Shown piece by piece: positions 12,864-17,898 of a stretch of 17,898 bases of DNA. Under the pieces are notes generated by a model, which worked only from the letters and a program-made list of their open reading frames with translations, did no database searches and was not told the DNA's origin. The translations under genes were made by a program, and so were the position numbers. The stretch comes from Chloroflexota bacterium (GTDB taxonomy: Bacteria > Chloroflexota > Anaerolineae > Anaerolineales > Villigracilaceae): the NCBI GenBank assembly GCA_016191985.1, contig JACPVB010000019.1, positions 1 through 17,898 on the forward strand. The letters run 5' to 3'. Position 1 is the stretch's first letter. The number at the start of each line of letters is the position of its first letter.

Positions 12864-13235
12864 ATGGCAAAGAAGGGCAACAAAAAAGATGGCACGCCTA
12901 TCGAGTTTTATATTCCCACAGCCAGCCTTGGAGGAAAAGGACCAAGAGTTCCTGTCCCAATTAACCAGCCAAATTGGAAATACAAAACAAACTCCAACCA
13001 TTCTGAACTGGTTATTGCTGGATTCTTCATGCTCATGGCTATTGCGCTTGGCATTTTACTTATCGTAAGCCGCCTATATGCCTCGCCTTTATGGCTTGTA
13101 GTGATTATGCTTGGAATAATAGCAATTATCGCTTTCCGCTCAGTAAAAACTTTGGAATTTCAGAACACAGAGAATGAGACTCATTCAAAACGGAAAGATA
13201 AAAAACGCTCAGAACGACGTAAAGACTACAAATAA
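12864..13235 (+). CDS. Hypothetical small membrane protein (two transmembrane helices)
   Basis: A 123-residue protein with no family I recognise. Residues 1-45 are polar with a Gly/Pro-rich stretch. Two hydrophobic helices lie at about 49-68 and 75-91. Residues 109-123 form a strongly basic tail (KRKDKKRSERRKDYK). This suggests a hairpin in the membrane with both ends in the cytoplasm. The gene starts 2 nt after the fdhD stop, with GAGAAAGG (12842-12849) upstream, so it should be co-transcribed with fdhD. It is visibly more AT-rich than its neighbours, which may simply reflect its hydrophobic and lysine-rich composition. Its link with FdhD function is unknown. Confidence 0.7.
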   Translation: MAKKGNKKDGTPIEFYIPTASLGGKGPRVPVPINQPNWKYKTNSNHSELVIAGFFMLMAIALGILLIVSRLYASPLWLVVIMLGIIAIIAFRSVKTLEFQNTENETHSKRKDKKRSERRKDYK

Positions 13236-13247
13236 TCAGTAGAACAT

Positions 13248-13305
13248 CGTAGTGGCGACTTTAGTCGCTTTTGCCCCGTAAAACACGACTGAAGTCGTTA
13301 CTACG
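13248..13305. repeat. CGTAGTGGCGAC palindromic repeat, 58-bp copy
   Basis: CGTAGTGGCGAC (13248-13259) and GTCGTTACTACG (13294-13305) are inverted ends with two mismatches. Inside are GCGAC-TTTA-GTCGC and ACGAC-TGA-AGTCGT mini-hairpins, so the RNA or DNA could fold as one long stem or two short ones. Same family as 3426-3726 and 17624-17672. Confidence 0.8.
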
Positions 13306-13396
13306 CAAATTCATCACTTATTCAATACCACTACCATCTTCAAAAAAGCGGGAAGAGAAAATACCTCAATACCGCAAAGGCCACAAATAATTTCAA

Positions 13397-13419
13397 CCAC
13401 CTTTTGAGGTGGCTTTTTT
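13397..13419 (+). terminator. Intrinsic terminator before the DRTGG operon
   Basis: CCACCT (13397-13402), loop TTTG, AGGTGG (13407-13412), then C and six T (13414-13419). It ends the fdhD unit and insulates the next promoter, whose -10 box begins 5 nt later. Confidence 0.8.
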
Positions 13420-13423
13420 CTGT

Positions 13424-13450
13424 TATACTTGATTGTGAAATTTGTCACTA
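13424..13450 (+). promoter_or_regulatory. Promoter -10 (TATACT) with overlapping Rex/CRP-like operator
   Basis: TATACT (13424-13429) is a plausible -10 box. TTGTGAAATTTGTCACTA (13433-13450) starts 3 nt downstream and covers the expected transcription start. The pattern TTGTGA-N6-TCACTA matches the operator at 16110-16127 in 16 of 18 bases. It resembles both the Rex box TTGTGAANNNNTTCACAA and the CRP/FNR-family TGTGA-N6-TCACA. The position over the start site suggests repression. No good -35 is visible because the terminator occupies that space. Confidence 0.65.
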
Positions 13451-13579
13451 AACAGATGGGACATACATCCCTGCAAAGCATGAGCAATGAAACTTACCAA
13501 AACAGATAAGGTAGGGAATAATTGAATCGCAAGCTTATTAATGGCAAACAACGAAACATTGAAAGGATAGTACTTTATT
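13451..13579 (+). other. Leader region of the DRTGG operon
   Basis: About 130 nt between the operator and ATG 13580. It contains a tiny frame MSNETYQNR (13480-13509) with no clear ribosome binding site, and a short GGGAcatacaTCCC stem (13457-13470). I recognise no riboswitch. GAAAGGA (13561-13567) is the likely ribosome binding site for the next gene. Confidence 0.35.
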
Positions 13580-13939
13580 ATGAAATTGCATGAGATTATA
13601 AAATTTGTAGACGGAACGATATTAACCCCGGAGCTTAACCTGAACATCAACATCCACGGCGGATACGGCGCGGACCTGATGAGCGACGTGCTGGCCGCAA
13701 GCCAGCCGAATGCAGTATTGTTGACAGGGCTTACCAACCCACAAGTGGTGCGCACCGCACAAATGGCGGATTTTCGCGCCATTATTTTTGTACGCGGCAA
13801 ACAGCCTCAACATGAAACCCTGGAGCTTGCCAGCCAGGAAAACATACCGTTGATCACCAGTCCGCTTGGGATGTTCGAATTATGCGGGCGATTACACAAA
13901 GCTGGATTACCGAGTTTCGAATCAAATGTGTCCCAATAG
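13580..13939 (+). CDS. DRTGG-domain protein 1
   Basis: A 119-residue single-domain protein of the DRTGG fold (PF07085), a domain also found in phosphotransacetylases and next to CBS domains. Stand-alone copies are common beside [FeFe]-hydrogenase genes in Clostridia and have no assigned biochemical role. Seen here: NIHGGYGADLMSDVLAASQP (24-43), VLLTGLTNPQVVRTA (46-60), AIIFVRGKQP (67-76), and the closing IPLITSPLGMFELCGRL (89-105). The GGY-x-x-DL motif is shared with the second DRTGG gene at 14938, so the two are paralogues flanking the CBS-ATPase gene. The gene is first in its operon behind the operator at 13433, with GAAAGGA as ribosome binding site. The next gene overlaps its stop by 14 nt. 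Confidence 0.82.
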   Translation: MKLHEIIKFVDGTILTPELNLNINIHGGYGADLMSDVLAASQPNAVLLTGLTNPQVVRTAQMADFRAIIFVRGKQPQHETLELASQENIPLITSPLGMFELCGRLHKAGLPSFESNVSQ

Positions 13940-14933
13940 AGTTCGCACCGAGCAGGAAATCAATGGACGCCGCGGCCGCCCCATCACAGACCAGGATGCC
14001 CATGAAATCAACCGCGTGGAAGAGCTGTCATATGATTTAAAAATCCATGAGGTGATGACAAAAAAGTTGCATACCGCCAGCCCGGAAATGTCACTCTCTG
14101 ATGTGCTGGAAATTTTGCGCATCAACCGCATTTCGGGAGTCCCCGTTGTCGAAGACGGTCAACTGGCTGGCGTGCTAAGCATTGAAGATATTGTGCGCGC
14201 CATGGGGAAAAACGACCTGATGGAAACCGTCGGGCAATACATGACGCGCAGACTCGTTACCGTGGCAAGTTACGACACCATCGTCAAAGCCATGCGGACT
14301 TTCGCGGAAAGCCGCGTGGGACGCCTGCCTGTGGTGAATGAGGAAAATAAACTCGTGGGGATGATTACCAAAGGTGACATCACGCGCGGCATTTTGCTGG
14401 CGCTTCAAAAAGATTACAAGGAAGAGGAAGTACGCCGTTACAGGGCCAGCCATCTTTTTGAAGACATCATCTCCGACCGCACCACGCTGGTGCTGAGATA
14501 TAACATCAAAGCCCAGAATTTCACACACGGCGGCACCGCATCCAGCCACATCAAACGAGCTTTGCTGCGCCTCGGTGCAGACCCGCAAATTGCGCGCCGC
14601 TGCGGAATTGCGGTGTACGAAGCTGAAATGAATCTCATCATCCACACCACGCGCGGCGGCATTTTAAAACTGGAAGTGGAGCCGCACCGCATCACCATGT
14701 CCACTACGGATGATGGACCTGGCATACCCGATATCGAACAAGTGCTTCAGCCCGGGTATTCCACCGCCACCGACCAGGTCCGCGAGCTGGGGTTCGGCGC
14801 AGGCATGGGGTTGGTCAACATCAAACGCTGCGTGGATAGTATGGATATTGAATCAACAGTCAGCAAAGGCACAAAACTTATCATGCGCATCCACATTCCG
14901 ACTGAAAATTTAAGTGGACGCAAGGAGGAATAA
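13926..14933 (+). CDS. CBS-pair protein fused to an RsbW-like ATPase domain
   Basis: A 335-residue cytosolic regulator. Two CBS domains span about residues 40-95 (HEVMTKKLHT start, ISGVPVVEDG core) and 102-158 (GQYMTRRLVT, VGRLPVVNEE, MITKGDITRG). CBS pairs usually bind adenine nucleotides. Residues about 185-325 form a GHKL/HATPase domain of the anti-sigma kinase type: the N box is in YEAEMNLIIH (231-240), G1 is DDGPGI (262-267) and G2 is GFGAGMGLVNIK (289-300). No phospho-accepting His or receiver domain is present, so it may be a Ser/Thr kinase of the RsbW class acting on a partner protein. The DRTGG proteins on either side are candidates. ATG 13926 is chosen as the best start; it overlaps the upstream stop. 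A longer TTG start at 13866 is less likely. Function is unproven. Confidence 0.85.
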   Translation: MCPNRVRTEQEINGRRGRPITDQDAHEINRVEELSYDLKIHEVMTKKLHTASPEMSLSDVLEILRINRISGVPVVEDGQLAGVLSIEDIVRAMGKNDLMETVGQYMTRRLVTVASYDTIVKAMRTFAESRVGRLPVVNEENKLVGMITKGDITRGILLALQKDYKEEEVRRYRASHLFEDIISDRTTLVLRYNIKAQNFTHGGTASSHIKRALLRLGADPQIARRCGIAVYEAEMNLIIHTTRGGILKLEVEPHRITMSTTDDGPGIPDIEQVLQPGYSTATDQVRELGFGAGMGLVNIKRCVDSMDIESTVSKGTKLIMRIHIPTENLSGRKEE

Positions 14934-14937
14934 ATCC

Positions 14938-15279
14938 ATGGACCTTCAACAAATCATCGAACGCCTCGAGCTTAACGTTCTAACTGATTCGCGCGATTTT
15001 ACATCCGTTCACCCGAGGGGCGGCTACACCTCCGACCTGCTATCCTGCGTGATGGCTGGCGCAAAAAGCAAATATATCTGGGTCACTTTGCAGTCGCACC
15101 TGAATATCGTGGCCGTTGCGGCTTTGTTGGATATTGCGGCGGTCATCATCACCGAGAACGCACATCCCGACCACGCCACCATTGCAAAAGCCAATGAGCA
15201 GGGAGTGACTCTGCTTTCCACATCCATGCCGAATTTTGAAGTGGACGGAAAGCTTTGGGAAATGGGACTTCACAATTAA
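14938..15279 (+). CDS. DRTGG-domain protein 2
   Basis: A 113-residue paralogue of the DRTGG protein at 13580. The shared core is HPRGGYTSDLLSCVMAGA (25-42), then a VTLQSHLNIVAVAALLD helix-strand unit (53-69), AAVIITENAHPD (71-82) and the end GVTLLSTSMPNFEVDGKLWE (91-110). AAGGAGGAA (14922-14930) lies 7 nt before ATG 14938 and is the best ribosome binding site in the operon. The gap from the preceding stop is 4 nt. It is diverged enough from the first copy that the two may bind different ligands or form a heterodimer, which is inference. The PHP gene follows 12 nt later. Confidence 0.82.
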   Translation: MDLQQIIERLELNVLTDSRDFTSVHPRGGYTSDLLSCVMAGAKSKYIWVTLQSHLNIVAVAALLDIAAVIITENAHPDHATIAKANEQGVTLLSTSMPNFEVDGKLWEMGLHN

Positions 15280-15291
15280 TACCGGCAAAGA

Positions 15292-16035
15292 ATGAAGGAA
15301 TTCCGCGCCGACCTGCACGTTCACACCGTACTTTCGCCCTGCGCAGAAGTGGAAATGATCCCACCGCTGATCGTGCGGGAAGCGCTCGAACGCCAGATCG
15401 ACATCATTGCCATCACAGATCACAATGCCAGCGCCAATGTCCTGGCTGTGCAAAAAGCCGCGCTGGGTCACCCGTTAAAAGTACTGGGCGGCATGGAAGT
15501 GCAATCTCGCGAGGAGGTGCATCTCCTTTGTCTGTTTGAAAATTTGGAAACCCTCGTAACCTGGCAATCTGCCGTGGATGAATCTTTGCCAGATATGCAA
15601 AACAATGCCGATCTTTTTGGCGAACAATTCGTGGTGGATGAGAACGGCGAATTCATCCGCACTGAGCCGCGTATGCGGATCACATCCACCTGCTTTTCGA
15701 TTGATGAAATCTTTGAGCAAGCCAACGCATTGGGAGGACTCGTCATTCCCGCGCATGTGGACCGAAGCAGCAACGGTCTCTTCCCGACTTTGGGCCTGCT
15801 CGCTGACCAATGGCCGATCCTCGCTTTGGAAATTTCCCGCCATCTTACCCCCGAGAAGGCAGTCAACATCTTCCCCACTATGAGAGGGATTCCGCTCATC
15901 CAAAGCGGCGACGTGCATCAACTGGATCAATTTTTGGGAACAACAATCTTCACCCTTGCGGAGCCTACGCTTGCAGAAATCAAAATGGCTTTCAAAGGCG
16001 AAAAACTGCGAACCGTCCATATTGAACCGTCATAA
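15292..16035 (+). CDS. PHP-domain metal-dependent phosphoesterase
   Basis: A 247-residue protein of the PHP (polymerase and histidinol phosphatase) fold, similar to TrpH-type phosphoesterases. The metal-binding residues are all recognisable: His9 and His11 in DLHVHTVLSP; Asp43 and His44 in ITDHN; Glu69 in GGMEVQ; His77; His155 in PAHVDR; and Asp207 and His209 in SGDVHQ. An active di- or tri-metal phosphoesterase is therefore expected, but the substrate is unknown. It is the last gene of the operon beginning at 13580. Genes of this type are also found in hydrogenase loci of Clostridia. A role in removing phosphate from a protein or nucleotide handled by the CBS-ATPase would be consistent, as inference. 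There is only a weak GGCAAAG before the start. Confidence 0.85.
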   Translation: MKEFRADLHVHTVLSPCAEVEMIPPLIVREALERQIDIIAITDHNASANVLAVQKAALGHPLKVLGGMEVQSREEVHLLCLFENLETLVTWQSAVDESLPDMQNNADLFGEQFVVDENGEFIRTEPRMRITSTCFSIDEIFEQANALGGLVIPAHVDRSSNGLFPTLGLLADQWPILALEISRHLTPEKAVNIFPTMRGIPLIQSGDVHQLDQFLGTTIFTLAEPTLAEIKMAFKGEKLRTVHIEPS

Positions 16036-16070
16036 ATTGACTGACAACGTACACCCATCATCCTATGACA

Positions 16071-16127
16071 TTGGTCATTGACGATATAAAACAGTATGAT
16101 AAACTATATTTGTGAAATTTATCACAA
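16071..16127 (+). promoter_or_regulatory. Promoter with Rex/CRP-like operator for the NuoE operon
   Basis: A possible promoter is TTGGTC (16071-16076), 18 nt, TATGAT (16095-16100). The operator TTGTGAAATTTATCACAA (16110-16127) has perfect TTGTGA/TCACAA arms and lies just over the expected start near 16107-16112. It matches the operator at 13433-13450 in 16 of 18 bases. Rex is the more attractive candidate given NADH-linked downstream genes, but the site also fits the CRP/FNR family. Confidence 0.7.
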
Positions 16128-16148
16128 TTCTTATAAAAGGTAAACCAA

Positions 16149-16661
16149 ATGACGCGATTACTTAAAGAAATCTCCGCCACCGACCCACTCAGCATTGCGG
16201 AACAAAAACTGATCATCGATACGGCGATTGCAGAAAACAAGGAACGGCCCGGTGCGGTCATGCTGGTGCTCAACGAAGTACAGGGCAGGATCGGACACGT
16301 CTCCCCTTCCATGCAGGCCTACATTGCACATAAATTAAATGTACCGCTGGGGCAGGTGCATGGGGTTGTCACTTTCTATTCCTTCTTCAAAACAAAGCCG
16401 CGCGGTAAACACACCATCAAGTTTTGCCTGGGAACGGCTTGTTACGTGGCTGGCGTTCCGCAGTTGATCGAAAAAGCCAAGCAAATGTTGGATATTGATT
16501 TGGGAGAAACCACACCCGATGGCGAGATCACATTGGAGGAATGCCGCTGTGTGGGCGCTTGCAGCCAGGCTCCCGTGGTGGTGGTGGACGATGAAGTTCA
16601 GGGGCGTTTGAAACCAAATAAATTCCCGCAAGTTTTAAGGAAGGTGCAAAAGCCGTCATGA
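16149..16661 (+). CDS. NADH-quinone oxidoreductase subunit E-like [2Fe-2S] protein (HndA/HydC type)
   Basis: A 170-residue thioredoxin-like ferredoxin subunit of an NADH-linked electron module. In NAD(P)-dependent or bifurcating [FeFe]-hydrogenases and soluble formate dehydrogenases this subunit passes electrons between the flavin subunit and the catalytic part. The four cluster ligands are intact: Cys93 and Cys98 (FCLGTAC, C-x4-C) and Cys134 and Cys138 (CRCVGAC, C-x3-C). The helical N-terminus with GAVMLVLNEVQGRIGHVS (35-52) and VHGVVTFYSFF (70-80) is typical of NuoE. AAAAGG (16135-16140) precedes the ATG. It is first in the operon behind the operator at 16110. The ATPase gene starts 4 nt inside its stop. 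Confidence 0.92.
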   Translation: MTRLLKEISATDPLSIAEQKLIIDTAIAENKERPGAVMLVLNEVQGRIGHVSPSMQAYIAHKLNVPLGQVHGVVTFYSFFKTKPRGKHTIKFCLGTACYVAGVPQLIEKAKQMLDIDLGETTPDGEITLEECRCVGACSQAPVVVVDDEVQGRLKPNKFPQVLRKVQKPS

Positions 16662-17227
16662 GAGAGATCGCCCTGCACCTGATGGATATTGCCGAAAACA
16701 GCGCCGCCGCCGAGGGACGGAATATTTGCATCGAAGTCCATGAAGATTTGCAAAGCGACCTGCTCACGGCCAGCGTCACGGATGATGGGCGCGGCATGGA
16801 TGCGGAGACTGCCCAACGTGTGCTCGATCCGTTTTACACCACGCGCACGACCCGCAAAGTGGGGCTGGGAATCCCGCTCTTGAAGCTGGCCGCGGAAATG
16901 TCTGGGGGTGGATTAAGCCTGGTCACAGAAGCAGGCAAAGGCGCAAGAGTCGAAGCGCGCTTTCGTCACAGTCACATCGACCGTATGCCGCTTGGCGACC
17001 TGGCATCCACGTTCCTGGCGCTGCTGGTATCCCATCCAAAAATCCATTGGGTGTTCATTTATAAGGGCATCGACAAAAATGGAAACGTGGATAATTTTGA
17101 ATTTGACGATACTGAATTAAAGAATGAATTAGGCGATATGCCGATCACTGAACCAGAAATATTAATGTTTGTGCGCGGATTGATAGAAGAAGGCATTCAA
17201 GCATCCGCGCTGCAAACCACGGCTTAG
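16658..17227 (+). CDS. Stand-alone histidine-kinase-like ATPase (HATPase_c)
   Basis: A 189-residue protein with a GHKL ATPase domain and no dimerisation/phospho-acceptor domain. The N box is MDIAENSAAAEG (9-20), G1 DDGRGMD (42-48), F box DPFYTTR (58-64) and G2 VGLGIPLLK (68-76). Residues about 105-189 form a separate C-terminal part with no known motif, including a Leu-rich segment and an acidic NFEFDDTELKNE stretch. Similar proteins sit between NuoE and NuoF genes in clostridial hydrogenase operons, but their partner is not known. The start overlaps the NuoE stop by 4 nt (ATGA), so expression is coupled. It could bind ATP and regulate assembly or activity of the complex, as inference; autokinase activity is doubtful without an acceptor His. 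Confidence 0.85.
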   Translation: MREIALHLMDIAENSAAAEGRNICIEVHEDLQSDLLTASVTDDGRGMDAETAQRVLDPFYTTRTTRKVGLGIPLLKLAAEMSGGGLSLVTEAGKGARVEARFRHSHIDRMPLGDLASTFLALLVSHPKIHWVFIYKGIDKNGNVDNFEFDDTELKNELGDMPITEPEILMFVRGLIEEGIQASALQTTA

Positions 17228-17242
17228 AAAAAGGAGAAAACC

Positions 17243-17611
17243 ATGCCTGCAATTAAATCACTGGAAGAGTTAAAACGTGTACGCGAAGAGGCGCTGCAAA
17301 AAAAGAAAATGAAGGCCGCCCCGGGCAACGTGCAGGTGATCGTTGCGATGGGCACCTGCGGAATTGCCGCCGGCGCGCGCGACACCATGAAAAGTGTATT
17401 GAACTTCATTGAGACAAACAGCTTGAGCGGCGTAACCGTGACCCAGACCGGGTGCATCGGCATGTGCGAGCAGGAACCGATCCTGCAAGTGATATTTGGC
17501 GACCAGCCCAAAGTGGTGTATGGAAAAGTGAATGCGGAAGTTGCCGAACAGATCATGAAACAACATGTACAAAATGGAATGCCTGTGAAGGATTATGTTT
17601 TACCGATCTAG
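17243..17611 (+). CDS. HndB-like [2Fe-2S] thioredoxin-fold ferredoxin
   Basis: A 122-residue protein of the (2Fe-2S) ferredoxin class found as HndB in NAD(P)-reducing hydrogenases. After a charged helix (residues 5-25) comes VIVAMGTCGIAAGA (32-45) with Cys39, then VTVTQTGCIGMCEQEP (64-79) with Cys71 and Cys75, and QVIFGDQPKVVYGKV (82-96). A C-x4-C first pair, as in NuoE, would need Cys44, but Gly44 is present, so only three cysteines are available for a four-ligand cluster. AAGGAG (17231-17236) precedes ATG 17243 by 6 nt, and the gene is 15 nt after the ATPase stop. It is expected to be an electron relay in the same complex as the flanking NuoE and NuoF proteins. The GTCGIAAGA motif may be a feature of its subfamily. 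Confidence 0.85.
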   Translation: MPAIKSLEELKRVREEALQKKKMKAAPGNVQVIVAMGTCGIAAGARDTMKSVLNFIETNSLSGVTVTQTGCIGMCEQEPILQVIFGDQPKVVYGKVNAEVAEQIMKQHVQNGMPVKDYVLPI

Positions 17612-17623
17612 CGATTAAGAAAT

Positions 17624-17672
17624 CGTAGTGGCGACATCAGTCGCCTGAACAACGACGAAAGTCGTTACTACG
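17624..17672. repeat. CGTAGTGGCGAC palindromic repeat, 49-bp copy inside operon
   Basis: CGTAGTGGCGAC (17624-17635) and GTCGTTACTACG (17661-17672) are inverted ends with two mismatches, and a short GACGAAAGTC-type hairpin lies inside (17654-17663). It fills the only sizeable gap (83 nt) between the HndB-like and NuoF-like genes. It begins 12 nt after the stop and ends 22 nt before the next ATG. Same family as 13248-13305. Confidence 0.8.
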
Positions 17673-17694
17673 AAAACAAGTTTTGGAGTTTAGT

Positions 17695-17898
17695 ATGGCG
17701 TTTTATCGTTCTCATGTTTTAGTGTGTGTTGACCCGCAGTGCCTTGCAAAAGGCGCGCATGAAATTGTCGATGCACTCCAGGATGAATTTGTGGCGCAGG
17801 GGCTGATCGACGAAATTCAAGTATTGGAGACTTCGCGCATTGGCGGTTGCAGCGACGGCCCGGAGATGATGGTGTACCCTGAAGGGATTCATTATCAC
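17695..17898 (+). CDS. NuoF-like NADH-binding subunit, N-terminal part (cut by window end)
   Basis: The first 68 codons of a gene that runs off the window in frame. The sequence is a thioredoxin-like [2Fe-2S] domain as found at the N-terminus of HydB/HndC/NuoF flavin subunits. HVLVCVDPQCLAKGAHEI (7-24) has Cys11 and Cys16 (C-x4-C), and IGGCSDGPEMMVYPEGIHYH (49-68) has Cys52. The typical second pair is C-x3-C; here the first of that pair aligns with Arg48, so only three cysteine ligands are seen. The expected FMN, NADH and [4Fe-4S] domains would be beyond the window. TTTGGAG (17682-17688) precedes the ATG. Its place after NuoE and HndB-like genes strongly supports the call, but it could also be a short separate ferredoxin. 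Confidence 0.78.
   Translation, partial: MAFYRSHVLVCVDPQCLAKGAHEIVDALQDEFVAQGLIDEIQVLETSRIGGCSDGPEMMVYPEGIHYH

Noticed and set aside
1..17898. tRNA, rRNA, toxin-antitoxin, phage or IS transposase genes
   Set aside because: I looked for typical motifs (tRNA T-arm with CCA-like ends, transposase or integrase motifs, paired small toxin genes) and found none I could support.

Overview
The window looks like a chromosomal segment of an uncultured or poorly characterised anaerobic or facultative bacterium. The best guess is Chloroflexota, class Anaerolineae. This rests on the gene content (a NADH-linked hydrogenase or formate dehydrogenase-type flavin module with DRTGG, PHP and ATPase companions, a FdhD variant, many small single-domain proteins), moderate GC, intergenic spaces filled with short palindromic repeats, and near-leaderless promoters of the form TATAAT followed closely by the start codon. 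The taxonomic call is inference. Every gene I accept is on the + strand.

Layout. Positions 1-527 are non-coding and hold GC-rich hairpins and the leader of a glycine-tailed RRM RNA-binding protein (528-884). Next come a lone STAS anti-sigma antagonist (1050-1355), a HAD phosphatase (1437-2081) and a winged-helix protein with the QxQ signature of AlkZ/YcaQ-type DNA glycosylases (2256-3338). A 417-bp gap follows with a CRISPR-like repeat pair, a duplicated palindromic repeat, and an 88-bp nested insertion with inverted ends. Then come DUF1697 plus a helical protein (3756-4731), MOSC plus TrmO (4910-5927), a Tat/lipoprotein intradiol dioxygenase (6190-6954), a zinc alcohol dehydrogenase (7083-8114), a six-helix membrane protein coupled to a cytochrome b5-like protein (8279-9258), and a GH13 glucosidase, YHS-like and DUF402 run (9436-11966).

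The right third is the most interesting part. After FdhD (12088-12861) and a small membrane protein, two consecutive transcription units encode DRTGG / CBS-ATPase / DRTGG / PHP (13580-16035) and then NuoE / ATPase / HndB-like [2Fe-2S] protein / NuoF-like protein (16149 to the window edge). Each unit starts with the same operator, TTGTGA-N6-TCAC(A/T)A, placed over the probable transcription start (13433-13450 and 16110-16127). I read this as one redox-controlled regulon. A bifurcating-hydrogenase or NAD-linked formate dehydrogenase electron module appears to travel with an uncharacterised signalling set made of two ATPases of the anti-sigma/histidine-kinase fold, two DRTGG proteins and a PHP phosphoesterase. 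The catalytic hydrogenase or formate dehydrogenase subunit would lie beyond position 17898. FdhD upstream would fit a molybdenum/tungsten formate dehydrogenase.

At least four families of short dispersed palindromes occur between the genes. One of them (CGTAGTGGCGAC...GTCGTTACTACG) occurs at 3449-3601, 3644-3707, 13248-13305 and 17624-17672, the last inside the electron-transfer operon.
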